Below, in pieces: positions 1 through 9,200 of a DNA stretch of 25,822 nt. How positions within the stretch are numbered: position 1 is the stretch's first letter; each line of letters starts with the position of its first letter. The notes beneath the pieces were generated by a model. It worked only from the letters and a program-made list of their open reading frames with translations, did not search any database and was not told the origin of the DNA. Made by a program: the position numbers and the translations under genes. The stretch is from Bacteroidales bacterium (GTDB taxonomy: Bacteria; Bacteroidota; Bacteroidia; Bacteroidales; DTU049), in NCBI GenBank assembly GCA_018056215.1, contig JAGPGB010000003.1, positions 1-25,822 on the forward strand. Reading direction: 5' to 3'.

Positions 1-849
1 GATTGCAATAGCAGTCATGTGATAAAAAATGGTCTGCAGCATGGTGTACAAAATTATCTCTGTAAAACTTGTGGAAGACAATTCAGAGTAACCACTGGCA
101 CTTTTATGTATGGCATTCATCACAGAGATAAAATGCTCGAATACATCAAATGTATGTCTGCAGGAATGACATTGAGAGAATGTGCTAAAAATGTAGGTAT
201 TTGTCTGCAAACAAGTTTCTTTTGGCGTCACAGAATATTATGTGCTTTGCAATCTTTTGAAGACAACGTCAATTTCTTTGGAGTAGTAGAATTAGAGGAG
301 CTACTAATGAATTACTCTGAAAAAGGTAAAAAGAAAAGAGAAAAGAAAGAGTTAAAAAAGTTAAAGAAAAAGAAGCCAACGAAAGTGGCAGTATTGGCTG
401 CCACAGATAGAAGTGGAAATATTTTGTTCAAAAAATTAGAAGACAATAGAGTGCAAGCTGACCACGTATCTGATTTTTTAAAATCTCGAATATCAAATGA
501 TTCAGTGGTATGCGGCAGTAATAAGAAAGCGTTCAAGACAGTAACTGCTGAGCACATCAAACACAAAGAGATAACTAACAAAAATAAGATGAAACAAGGT
601 ATATACAGCGTGTCAACTATTCATAAGAAGATAACAAATTTTGTTAGCTGGATATATTATAAGTTTCGTGGAGTGGCGACGAAGTATTTGACAAACTATA
701 TAATGTGGTTTGTAGTGAAGGGGAAGTATTTGGCGGAGAAGATAATAGAAGATACAGGGAGAATGCTGAACTTGGCAGCGTCGGATAGGAGGGCGTGGGA
801 GCGGTACAGTGCTCTGATGTCATTAACATATTTATTTTATAACATTTAA
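1..849 (+). CDS. IS1595-like transposase-family protein, 5' end cut by window
   Basis: The frame is open from base 1, so the gene starts outside the window; 282 residues are visible. It begins inside an N-terminal zinc ribbon: one Cys at residue 2 remains of the first pair and CKTC forms the second. A helix-turn-helix-like stretch (TLRECAKNVGICLQTSFFWR) follows, then an ISXO2-type domain ending in FRGVATKYLTNY. The family's first catalytic Asp (usual context E-x-DE) reads ELEE here. The second (usual context LC-S-DG) reads VVCGSN. The protein is therefore probably not an active DDE transposase. A Lys/Glu-rich stretch follows the YSEKGKKK motif. The last ~150 bases are visibly richer in G than the neighbourhood. 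It is a diverged relative of the gene at 17625-18614, with a shared C-terminal AWERY motif. The family is clear; activity is doubtful. Confidence 0.85.
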   Translation, partial: DCNSSHVIKNGLQHGVQNYLCKTCGRQFRVTTGTFMYGIHHRDKMLEYIKCMSAGMTLRECAKNVGICLQTSFFWRHRILCALQSFEDNVNFFGVVELEELLMNYSEKGKKKREKKELKKLKKKKPTKVAVLAATDRSGNILFKKLEDNRVQADHVSDFLKSRISNDSVVCGSNKKAFKTVTAEHIKHKEITNKNKMKQGIYSVSTIHKKITNFVSWIYYKFRGVATKYLTNYIMWFVVKGKYLAEKIIEDTGRMLNLAASDRRAWERYSALMSLTYLFYNI

Positions 850-922
850 ACATTTTCACAATCTCTTTTCCCTTCACTTTATTTTATCCTTATTATTCTA
901 ATTACTTGTATTGTTAAATCAA

Positions 923-945
923 CTGTTCAAAAATTGTTAGAACAG
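923..945. repeat. Small inverted repeat between convergent genes
   Basis: CTGTTC (923-928) and GAACAG (940-945) can pair across an 11-base loop. The repeat lies between the convergent IS1595-like and LptF/G genes and might act as a weak terminator, but no clear T tract follows on either strand. The rest of 850-1005 shows nothing else recognisable. Confidence 0.25.
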
Positions 946-1005
946 CAATTATATTAGGTATTATTTTTGTACAAATTTTCTAATATGATTTTTACTGCTA
1001 CTTCA

Positions 1006-2088
1006 TTATATTTCTCTATATAGCAAATAACCTGCTATGATAATAAATATAAAATTGGGTAACCATGCTGCTACAAATGGTGGTAGCACTCCTGCTACAC
1101 CATATGATACACTAATTTGTTGGAATAAAATATAACCAAAGCTCAATGTCAATCCTATAGCTAGATTAAAACCTAATCCTCCGCGTCGTTTGTTAATTGA
1201 TAATGCTACTGCTATTATTGTTAATATTACTGCAGCGAATGGTGATGCAAATCTATTTTGTCTTTCTACTAATAATTCATTTATATTTTCTGCTCCTCTT
1301 TGTTTTTGTCTTTTTATGTATTTATTCAATTCATTGAAATTCATAGTTTCTAACAGTGTCGTTTCATATGCTAGGTCATTAGGTGTTATGGGCAATACTG
1401 TATCAATAGTTTTATATCTTTGCAATTGTTCCGTACTGTCTTTGATTTTTCTAATTACTACATCGTCTAATTGCCATTTATTAGTGCTATTGTCATATTT
1501 TATAAATGAAGACATCATTTTTTGTTTCACTCCAGTTTTATAGTCAATATTATCAATTGAGAGAAATGTGCCTTCATAGTCTTTGACATCCCAATTTGCT
1601 AAGTACAAATAAGTATTTTTATCTAGTTGCAGGTGTATTTGTACTTCTTTTGTTTGAGGATTTCTTTTCACGTAAGTGTTTTCGAAATTAATTCTTCTTT
1701 GATTTGCTGGTGGTAAAATAAAATTTTGTAAAAAAAATGAAAATATTGCTAATAAGATACTGACAGCAAGGTAAGGTTTTAAAATTCTTCTAAAATCTAT
1801 TCCTACGCTATACATAGCAATTATTTCAGATTTATTTGCTAGTTTAGATGTGAAAAATATGACTGAAATGAAAATGAATAATGCTGAAAATAAATTTATA
1901 AAATAAGGAATAAAATTTAAATAATATTGTGTGATTATAAGGGATACTGGGGCATCTTTAGCAATGAATTTATCTATTTTTTCTGATAAATCAAAAGCAA
2001 TAATTATGAATATCAATAAAGTAATAGTTAATAAAAAAGTACTAATAAATTTTTTAGCTATATAAAGATCGATTTTTTTAATTTTCAT
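1006..2088 (-). CDS. LptF/LptG (YjgP/YjgQ) family LPS-export permease
   Basis: This 360-residue inner-membrane protein has the family architecture. The N-terminal transmembrane helices span roughly residues 13-33, 52-77 and 98-120. A soluble periplasmic jelly-roll-like region (about 125-265) follows, then three C-terminal helices (about 280-300, 308-328, 335-358). The N-terminus (KKIDLYIAKKFISTFLLT) matches the typical start of Bacteroidota family members. LptF and LptG pair with the LptB ATPase to extract LPS from the inner membrane and pass it to LptC/A. The start codon overlaps the last four bases of tgt (ATGA), which implies translational coupling in one transcript; tgt-permease order is common in this phylum. 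I cannot tell from sequence alone whether it is the F or the G subunit. The family call is secure. Confidence 0.9.
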   Translation of the reverse strand: MKIKKIDLYIAKKFISTFLLTITLLIFIIIAFDLSEKIDKFIAKDAPVSLIITQYYLNFIPYFINLFSALFIFISVIFFTSKLANKSEIIAMYSVGIDFRRILKPYLAVSILLAIFSFFLQNFILPPANQRRINFENTYVKRNPQTKEVQIHLQLDKNTYLYLANWDVKDYEGTFLSIDNIDYKTGVKQKMMSSFIKYDNSTNKWQLDDVVIRKIKDSTEQLQRYKTIDTVLPITPNDLAYETTLLETMNFNELNKYIKRQKQRGAENINELLVERQNRFASPFAAVILTIIAVALSINKRRGGLGFNLAIGLTLSFGYILFQQISVSYGVAGVLPPFVAAWLPNFIFIIIAGYLLYREI

Positions 2089-3209
2089 AATCTTTTCATA
2101 TAGGTTTCTATTGCTCTAGGATAATATTTATCGTAGTCACCTTGCATAATGTGATAACGTATTTCTTGCATCAATCTTATATAAAATGCTAAATTGTGAT
2201 ATGATGCTATCATGGGACCTAGCATTTCACCTGCTTGAAATAAATGTCTTAAGTATGATTTTGTTGTAGTATGATCTATTTCTAATGGACTTTGAATATC
2301 TATTGGAGAAAAATCATGTCTCCATTTTTCATTTTTTATATTAATAATCCCCTCTGTAGTAAATAATTGTCCATTTCTGCCATTCCTAGTAGGTATTACA
2401 CAATCAAACATATCCACTCCTAATGCTACAGCTTGCAATATATTTTCTGGAGTTCCTACTCCCATTAAATACCTGGGTTTATTCTCTGGTAAAATGTTAT
2501 TTACTATTTTTATCATTTCGTACATCATTTCTGCTGGTTCTCCTACACTCAATCCTCCTATAGCATATCCTAATGTATCAAATTGACTTACAAAATTAGC
2601 AGCTTTTTCTCTAAGGTCAGGGTATGTACTACCTTGTACTATTGGGAATAAATATTGTGGGAAATCATATTTTGGCTGGTGGGTTTCTAAATATTCTACA
2701 CATTTTACTAACCATTTTTCTGTCAACTCAAGTGATTTTTTAGCATATTCATAATCTGCAGGATGCGGTGTGCATTCATCAAATGCCATCATAATATCTG
2801 AACCAATGTATTGTTGTATTTCCATTACTTTTTCTGGTGTAAAAAAATGTTTACTGCCATCTATATGTGAACGAAATTCCACACCGTCTACATTTATTTT
2901 TCTAATATTAGCTAATGAATACACTTGATATCCTCCACTATCACTTAATATTGGTCTTTGCCAATTAATGAATTTATGTAATCCTCCTGCCTCATATAAT
3001 ATATCTGTACCTGGTCTCAGATATAGATGATATGTGTTTGCTAAAATTATTTGTGCTTTTATTATATTTTTTAAATCATCCCACATTATTCCTTTTACTG
3101 ATCCCACAGTTCCTATAGGCATGAATACTGGTGTTTCTATCTCTCCATGTGACAATTTTAGTATCCCTGCTCTAGCTTTTCCATTAATTGTTTTTATCTC
3201 AAAACTCAT
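2085..3209 (-). CDS. tgt: Queuine/preQ1 tRNA-guanine transglycosylase
   Basis: This 374-residue enzyme exchanges guanine-34 in GUN-anticodon tRNAs for the queuosine precursor preQ1. The catalytic motifs are intact: DSGGYQ at 90-95 (Asp90), FDEC at 143-146, and the nucleophile region GVDMFDCVIPTRNGRNG (264-280, nucleophile Asp269). The C-terminal zinc site normally built from CxCxxC plus His is changed. The three cysteines are absent: the stretch between FSPID and YLRHL carries no Cys. The His in SYHN remains. The Bacteroides Tgt sequence I can recall also lacks these cysteines, so this looks like a lineage trait, not damage. IVQGS replaces the usual IVQGG. The gene leads a two-gene unit with the overlapping LptF/G gene and is preceded by a TAATTTTG promoter box. 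Confidence in the function is high. Confidence 0.96.
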   Translation of the reverse strand: MSFEIKTINGKARAGILKLSHGEIETPVFMPIGTVGSVKGIMWDDLKNIIKAQIILANTYHLYLRPGTDILYEAGGLHKFINWQRPILSDSGGYQVYSLANIRKINVDGVEFRSHIDGSKHFFTPEKVMEIQQYIGSDIMMAFDECTPHPADYEYAKKSLELTEKWLVKCVEYLETHQPKYDFPQYLFPIVQGSTYPDLREKAANFVSQFDTLGYAIGGLSVGEPAEMMYEMIKIVNNILPENKPRYLMGVGTPENILQAVALGVDMFDCVIPTRNGRNGQLFTTEGIINIKNEKWRHDFSPIDIQSPLEIDHTTTKSYLRHLFQAGEMLGPMIASYHNLAFYIRLMQEIRYHIMQGDYDKYYPRAIETYMKRL

Positions 3210-3239
3210 TGATTTTTATTAATTTTTAGTGAAATTTGG

Positions 3240-3247
3240 CAAAATTA
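3240..3247 (-). promoter_or_regulatory. Bacteroidota -7 box upstream of tgt
   Basis: On the minus strand this reads TAATTTTG, an exact TAnnTTTG match, 30 bases before the tgt start codon. No convincing -33 TTG element was found. It would drive tgt and the overlapping permease gene. Confidence 0.5.
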
Positions 3248-3318
3248 ATAATTATTTGAATCTTGTTTTAATAAATGTAAATAGGTAATTATTGAAAAAA
3301 AGTGTATCTTAGAAATTC

Positions 3319-4419
3319 CTAATTAAGAACTTCTTTCACTTTCAACTCATCTGCTTTATGGTTAATGCTATATTTAGCTTTGATAACTCCATCCTTCATA
3401 AATACTATTCCAGGATTAGCTCTTATCAGCATCTTTAGAGCAATATCATCTGCAAAGACATAGGGTACATTTAATTTATAGTTATTTAATTGTTGTTCTA
3501 CTAATTTGCGATCTGAAGAAGTAATTAAATACGTATTGAGGTTATATTTTTCTGCTAAGGTAATCCAATTTTTTAATTTTTCTGATTTTCTTTGATTAAT
3601 TTTCTCAATATTATAGCTGACTATGAGCATAGTAGGTTTTTTATTTAGCATCACACTATCAGTGATATCATAGCCTGTACTATCATATGTCATAATTAAT
3701 AATGCAGGTTTTTGAGCTTTTTCTATTCTAGTATCCACGAATTCATGTTCTGCCAGCCATAGGCTATCATCCCACGGATATTGATTAGCTGGATATTCTT
3801 CTAATTGACCTGTATTTTTATTTTTGTAAATGACGAAATATTTATCCTTTAGATTGGGATCAGGCTTTAGGTCTACACCTATTTTATAAGGTAAAAAATC
3901 TATTATAGGCAAATATGTAAGTCCATATGCTGATACTCCAAATATAAATAATGCTGAAATACCAATTATTATCCACTCCACAGTATTTTTTAACCACGAT
4001 TTTAAATATTTCCTTTGCCATATTACAAAAATTATCGCAGCAGTGATTATAATATTTTTATAAAAGGTATTCCAATTGCTTAGCTTAATAGCATCACCGA
4101 AACATCCGCAATCAGACACTGCATTTGTAATAGCTAGATATAGGGTAAGAGGTAAAAAGAATGCCATAAATATCAGAGAACCCCATATAGCATATTTGGG
4201 TTTCAAATTTACTAATAATGAAAAACCTATGATAAACTCTGCTGCTGGAATTAATATAGCAAGGACTAAAGCAAAGGGAATAAAAATATCCCAATTAAAT
4301 GCGATAAAGTAATCTTCTAATTTGAACTGAAACCCCCAAGGATCTACAGCTTTCACAAAACCTGAAAATACAAAAACTAATCCTATTAATATTCTAATAA
4401 TATTTACAACCTTTTTCAT
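3319..4419 (-). CDS. BT_3928-type DoxX/MauE membrane protein with thioredoxin-like C-terminal domain
   Basis: The 366 residues split into two parts. The N-terminal membrane domain has helices near 7-24, 45-70, 75-100 and 120-136, then a fifth at 147-166. It includes the SDCGCFGD motif (102-109) typical of the MauE/DoxX proteins of Bacteroidota. The C-terminal soluble domain (about 220-366) resembles a thioredoxin fold (PTMLIVSYNIEK, DDIALKMLIRANPGIVFMKDG). It has no CxxC, so a classical disulfide-exchange role is unlikely for that domain. The family is conserved in Bacteroidota but lacks an assigned reaction as far as I know. Its membrane cysteine motif suggests a link to envelope redox or terminal electron transfer. 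It is divergent from rdgB, with 63 bases between the two start codons. The family call is good; the function is open. Confidence 0.82.
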   Translation of the reverse strand: MKKVVNIIRILIGLVFVFSGFVKAVDPWGFQFKLEDYFIAFNWDIFIPFALVLAILIPAAEFIIGFSLLVNLKPKYAIWGSLIFMAFFLPLTLYLAITNAVSDCGCFGDAIKLSNWNTFYKNIIITAAIIFVIWQRKYLKSWLKNTVEWIIIGISALFIFGVSAYGLTYLPIIDFLPYKIGVDLKPDPNLKDKYFVIYKNKNTGQLEEYPANQYPWDDSLWLAEHEFVDTRIEKAQKPALLIMTYDSTGYDITDSVMLNKKPTMLIVSYNIEKINQRKSEKLKNWITLAEKYNLNTYLITSSDRKLVEQQLNNYKLNVPYVFADDIALKMLIRANPGIVFMKDGVIKAKYSINHKADELKVKEVLN

Positions 4420-4434
4420 AATAATTAATTTTTA

Positions 4435-4442
4435 CAAAATTC
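4435..4442 (-). promoter_or_regulatory. Imperfect -7 box upstream of the BT_3928-type gene
   Basis: On the minus strand this reads GAATTTTG, one mismatch from TAnnTTTG, 15 bases before the start codon. It sits back-to-back with the rdgB promoter box in a 63-base divergent intergenic region. Confidence 0.3.
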
Positions 4443-4465
4443 TGAATTTTTTTTTAAATATTATT

Positions 4466-4473
4466 TATTTTTG
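4466..4473 (+). promoter_or_regulatory. -7 box of rdgB; rules out an upstream TTG start
   Basis: TATTTTTG is an exact TAnnTTTG match ending nine bases before the ATG at 4483. Transcription should start a few bases upstream of that ATG, giving an almost leaderless mRNA. An in-frame TTG at 4471 falls inside this box, so it is a poor start candidate. Confidence 0.55.
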
Positions 4474-4482
4474 CTAAAAAAA

Positions 4483-5076
4483 ATGGAACTTGTTTTTGCA
4501 ACACATAATGAAGGTAAGGTTCGTGAAATTCAAAATATTTTTGGAGATGATATTAAGATCTTAAGTTTAAGAGATATAGGCTATTTAGAAGAAATCCCCG
4601 AGACGGGTAGCACATTTAATGAAAATGCCTTTATAAAAGCTAATACAATATATCAAATTTATAAAAAACCTGTATTCGCAGATGATTCTGGACTCGAAGT
4701 GAGAGCTTTAGATGGCAGACCAGGTGTTTATTCTGCTAGATATGCTGGTGAAGGTTTAAAAAATTTCGAACTGCACATTTTTAAATTGTTAAAAGAATTG
4801 AGTGGAGTAGAGGATAGAAGAGCAAGATTTAGAACAGTGATTTGTTTTATTATTAATGATCAAACATATTTTTTCGAAGGAATAATAAATGGACAAATCA
4901 TTGATCATCAGCGTGGTGATAATGGCTTCGGTTATGATCCAATTTTTGTACCTGATGGTTATACAGAAACTTTCGCAGAAATGGATTTAGTAGAAAAAAA
5001 TAAAATAAGTCATCGCTCGCAAGCAATTCATAAAATGATAGATTTCATAATGTCTGAATCTCAGATTTCTAGATAA
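4483..5076 (+). CDS. rdgB: RdgB/HAM1 family non-canonical purine NTP pyrophosphatase
   Basis: This 197-residue house-cleaning enzyme hydrolyses dITP, XTP and ITP to the monophosphate and pyrophosphate, which keeps deaminated purines out of nucleic acids. All family signatures are present: the N-terminal loop FATHNEGKVREI, then TGSTFNENAFIKA, the catalytic DDSGLEVRALDGRPGVYSARYAG stretch, and the C-terminal GDNGFGYDPIFVP and ISHRSQA base-recognition motifs. The length is normal (about 195-200). I chose ATG 4483 because it gives the canonical N-terminus directly before FATHN and because the alternative TTG at 4471 lies within the promoter box. The gene is convergent with panC, with a 38-base gap, and appears monocistronic. 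Confidence 0.96.
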   Translation: MELVFATHNEGKVREIQNIFGDDIKILSLRDIGYLEEIPETGSTFNENAFIKANTIYQIYKKPVFADDSGLEVRALDGRPGVYSARYAGEGLKNFELHIFKLLKELSGVEDRRARFRTVICFIINDQTYFFEGIINGQIIDHQRGDNGFGYDPIFVPDGYTETFAEMDLVEKNKISHRSQAIHKMIDFIMSESQISR

Positions 5077-5077
5077 C

Positions 5078-5117
5078 TAACTGAATGTTACTATAAAATC
5101 AGTGGTTCCTTTAGTTA
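5078..5117. terminator. Possible bidirectional terminator between rdgB and panC
   Basis: TAACTGAA (5078-5085) pairs with TTTAGTTA (5110-5117), eight base pairs including one G-U, and ACTGA/TCAGT can pair inside. An A/T-rich stretch follows. It sits exactly between two convergent genes and includes the panC stop codon. The stem is weak, so the call is tentative. Confidence 0.3.
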
Positions 5118-5945
5118 AAATAATTCCATATTATCTATTAATCTAACGTCACCCAGCCAAGTAGCAATCAAAATAATCGGTTTCCCTTCATTCCAATTAT
5201 TCATAGTTTGTAGATTATCAGCATTTACGATTTCTACATATTCTATTTTAAAATCAAAAAATTGTGTTAAATGGTCTATCACAGCTTGTTTAACTTCGTT
5301 AATAGATTTTTTATAAGCTAAATTTTTGGCTAATAGAAGAGCTTTATATATCTCTGGAGCCACTTGTAATTCATCTTTATTTAGTCTGAGATTGCGACTA
5401 CTCATAGCTAAACCACTTGGTTCCCTCACTATTGGCACAGCAATTATCTCTATTGGTAATTTTTGCTGTTTCACGAGCTCTTTAATTATTATGTATTGCT
5501 GGTAGTCTTTTTTACCAAAATAGGCTCTATCTGGTTTTACAATTTGGAACAATCTATTAACCACAATAGCTACTCCATTAAAATGACCAGGTCTGAAAGC
5601 TCCTTCAAGGATTTTATCTAAATAGCCAAAATCATAGCTTTCTACTGGTGGTTCTGGATAGATTTCCCCTACACTTGGAGCAAAAACTACATCACAATTA
5701 TAATTTTCTAATAGTTTCAAATCATTATCTAATAAACGAGGATATTTATCGAAATCATTTTTATCATTAAATTGTATAGGGTTTACAAAGATGCTCACTA
5801 CTGTAGTTGTATTATCTTTTTTAGAATTTTGTAGCAAAGATAAATGTCCTTGATGTAGTGCACCCATAGTAGGTACCAGTCCTATAGGATGCTTTTGACC
5901 AGATAAATATTTTTGCAAATCTTTTACTTTTTCAAATACTTTCAT
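5115..5945 (-). CDS. panC: Pantothenate synthetase
   Basis: This 276-residue cytosolic enzyme condenses pantoate and beta-alanine with ATP to make pantothenate, the precursor of coenzyme A. The nucleotidyl-transferase signature PTMGALHQGH (25-34) holds the HxGH motif. It is followed by SIFVNPIQFN and DFDKYPR (51-70), the pantoate/ATP-site segment FGKKDYQQ, and IVREPSGLAMSSRN with the KMSKS-like SSRN loop. The length is typical. No panB or panD gene lies beside it, so the pathway genes are scattered. An exact TAATTTTG promoter box lies 20 bases upstream of the start, giving a very short leader. The identification is secure. Confidence 0.96.
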   Translation of the reverse strand: MKVFEKVKDLQKYLSGQKHPIGLVPTMGALHQGHLSLLQNSKKDNTTTVVSIFVNPIQFNDKNDFDKYPRLLDNDLKLLENYNCDVVFAPSVGEIYPEPPVESYDFGYLDKILEGAFRPGHFNGVAIVVNRLFQIVKPDRAYFGKKDYQQYIIIKELVKQQKLPIEIIAVPIVREPSGLAMSSRNLRLNKDELQVAPEIYKALLLAKNLAYKKSINEVKQAVIDHLTQFFDFKIEYVEIVNADNLQTMNNWNEGKPIILIATWLGDVRLIDNMELF

Positions 5946-5965
5946 ACTTTAATAAAATTAATTTT

Positions 5966-5973
5966 CAAAATTA
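5966..5973 (-). promoter_or_regulatory. -7 box upstream of panC
   Basis: On the minus strand this reads TAATTTTG, an exact TAnnTTTG match, 20 bases before the panC start codon. Confidence 0.5.
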
Positions 5974-6071
5974 ATAAAGAATGATGAATTAAATATTTTT
6001 GTACTTGTGATAAGCATTCTTGTAATAAGTTTTTATAAGTATTTTAATGTCAGTAAAATAACTATAACATT

Positions 6072-6107
6072 AATTCTCAGCAAGGAATATTTATCTATCT
6101 GAGAATT
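6072..6107. repeat. 9-bp inverted repeat downstream of the TPR gene
   Basis: AATTCTCAG (6072-6080) and CTGAGAATT (6099-6107) are perfect complements across an 18-base loop, with TTT after it on the plus strand. On the minus strand it follows the large TPR gene and precedes panC. It could be a terminator or a 5' structure of a panC read-through transcript. The T run lies on the plus strand, the wrong side for the minus-strand genes. Confidence 0.35.
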
Positions 6108-6176
6108 TTTATAAAAAATCATAATACTCTTAATGAAATATAATTATTATTTTGAATGCATCAGTAGTAATTTAGT

Positions 6177-6200
6177 TATTAATTAAACGTTTAATTAATA
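6177..6200. repeat. 24-bp perfect palindrome just downstream of the TPR gene
   Basis: The sequence is a perfect palindrome centred on ACGT (at 6188/6189), with arms of TTAATTAA type. It starts 21 bases beyond the stop codon of the TPR gene. It can fold into a ten-pair A/T hairpin with a four-base loop. It may be a transcript end or a protein-binding site. It is the most ordered element in the otherwise featureless 275-base gap 5946-6220. Confidence 0.45.
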
Positions 6201-6220
6201 TATATTTTTCTTAAAAAATA

Positions 6221-9200
6221 TTATTCTGTTTGATTTGAATTTGTTTCATCTATTGTAATAAGATTATTATATTTATCTTTTGCCATATTAATGATAGCTA
6301 CATCCCCTTTATAATTGTTTATTAAATGTTCTAAAGTAGCTTTTGCTTGATACAAATCTCCACGACTGAGATAAACATCTGATAGCAATATAAATCCTCT
6401 AGCTACCCAATCTTCATATGCAGCGAAATTTTCAACTAATGAAAATATTTTGTGTTCTGCCTCATTTAAATTGCCATTCATATAATCTATATATGCCAGA
6501 TAATATGTAGCCTCAGCTCCTATTTCAGATTTATTATTTGAAATATTTTTACATATTTGAGCACATTCATTTACATTATTAGTCTGAAAATAGACTCGTG
6601 CTTTAGTAATATTAGCTTGTAGTTTATCATTATCATCCATATCTGAGCTATTAAGTATATTATCGGCTATTTCTATTGCTTTATCATAGTTTTTAATGTA
6701 TTCATATCCTTTCAATAAATTTCTCATAGCTTCTATTTTATTTATTTTAACTTGAGAAATTTGTAATAGTTTTTCATATAGAGGTATGCTAGCTTCATAT
6801 TCATTACGATTATAATATATTCGAGCAGCCTTAAATAATGAAGACTCTGTAAAACGAGAATTTGTATTACTAACGTATAAATAATCTTGTAAAGCATTAT
6901 CGAAATTGCCTAAAGCATAATTTGCTTCTGCTCTGTAAAAATGTGCATTAATGCTAAAAGCTCCATCTGGAAAGTTTTGCAAATATTGATCAAAAGCAGT
7001 TATAGAACCTTGATAGTCGCTAGACATAAATTTGTTTTCAGCAGTATTATAAAGCATCTCTTCTTGTTCGCCAGAGCTAATGGTTTTACCATATGATTGA
7101 GCAAAAGAGAAAAATTCATTTATCCTATCTGCATCTGTATATGTTTCTCGTAGAGCTATCCATGCATCTTTTTCTGATTCACTATTTTTATAATTTAATA
7201 TTAATTGTTGCAATAAAGCTATAGCTTTATCATAATCTTTTTGGTTACGTAAAATTAATGCCTCTTTTAGCATAGCTTTATTAGCTAATGGATGATCTGG
7301 ATATAATGTATAAATTTTATTATAAGTTTTCATAGCATCTACTTCATTTATCAACTCTTGGCTTAATCCTTTTTCATATAAAGCTTCTGGTATATAGATT
7401 GAGTTTGGAAATTTTGTTATTAGTAAATCTAAATTATTAATTTTTTCATTTAATTGTCCTTTAATTCCTAAAATTTTAGCATAAGATAAATAAGCATAAT
7501 CAGCCTTTAGTGGATAATCATCGATTACTTTTTTATATATTTTAGCTGCTTCATCTATATTTTTATTTAATAACAAAGCATCTGCATATCTCAAATATGC
7601 ATCAAATTTAATGTTTACAGGTTCATTTTCAGATAATGCAATAAATTGTCTAAAAGCATCCACTGCTAAAGAATATTTATTATTTAGTAAATACGAATAA
7701 CCTAAATTGTAATATCCTTTATTATATTCAGGTAAATCTTTTGATGGTCCATAATTAATAAAAGTTTGATAATTAACTAGTGCAGAATCATATCGTCCTA
7801 AAGTATAAAAAGATTCTCCTTTCCAAAAAATAGCTTTTGCTTTTAACTTTCTATCAGTTCCATAATTTATAGCTTTGTTTAAATTTAATATTGATTTATT
7901 ATATTGTCTATCTTTGAAATCTAGTAAAGCTTGATTGAGACAAGCACGCTGATACATATTTTCAATAGTTAAATTTTTCTTTGGCAATTGCTCTATAATA
8001 TCTATTACACGTTGATAATTACTAGATATCATCAATAAATTTAAAATCAATTCTTGAGCTTCATTTTTTCTAATTGATGTAGGATATTCCTCGATATATT
8101 TTTGCAAGGCACTAATAGCTATATTATACGGATCATTATCTAATTCATATGAAAGCTTGGCATAATTGAACAAAGCATCTTCTTTAATCAAAGTATCAAA
8201 ATCTAGTGAATATGCATCATAAAAAGCTTTTTGAGCAAAGTTTTTTTGTCCAGTATTTATGTATGCTAACCCTAAATGATAAGCTGCATTCTGATATAGA
8301 GAGTCTTTAGTAGTCATCACTTTTTCTAGATATTCTATTGCACATTTGTAATCATTTATCGCATAACATAAATATCCCATTAAATAATTATCATCTCTAT
8401 TGATATTAGACTGATTCATCTCAAAATATGAATCTAAATGCAGTTTTGCCTTATTCAAATCTTTTTTGTACCAATACACTTGCGCTAGTAAACGATGTAT
8501 CTCTGATTTATATTTATCTGCTGCTGTTGGCAATATTGACTCACCATGCAATATTACACTGTCTAATTGATTAGTTAAATATTCTAAATATAAAATATTA
8601 TAATTACTATAGCTCAGAAATAGAGAATCATCAGTTAATGATGATATTTTTTTAAACTCTTGTAATGCTACATGATAGTTATTATTCAAATAATTTATAT
8701 ATCCTATATAATATTGTGCATAAGGGACAAACCAAATATCATATTTCATAACATTAGTGAAATCTAGCATTGCCTCATTATATTGCTGAGTAGAGAAATA
8801 TGAATAACCTCTACGAAAATATAATTCTGCTCTTAGACTATCAGATAGTTTATCATTTTCTACTTCATTATAATAATCAATAGATTTGTTATAGTTTTTA
8901 CTCCAGAAATAATTATTACCAATAAAAAAATTAGCTAAATTTACATTAACGTGTAATGGATATTTGTCTATATATTCTATGAGTAATGAACTGGCATCAT
9001 TATTATGCAACATATAGGAACTGTAAGCTTTATAATACGCATAATCTGCTTTAGTAGAATACAAATTATCTGGTACATTTACACTCATTTGTTTCAATAA
9101 ACTAAATTGTTTTTTATTATATAGGTCTGTGATTTCATTATTAGTACTAATAGGTGAAATGAAATAATATGTTTGCTGTGCAAAAGATTGGTAAGTATAA

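Noticed and set aside
644..877. Minus-strand open frame opposite the first IS1595-like gene
   Set aside because: The coding strand has clear family motifs over the whole interval; the opposite frame has none and is a shadow.
4471..4482. TTG start for rdgB
   Set aside because: The codon lies inside the TATTTTTG promoter box, and ATG 4483 gives the canonical N-terminus.
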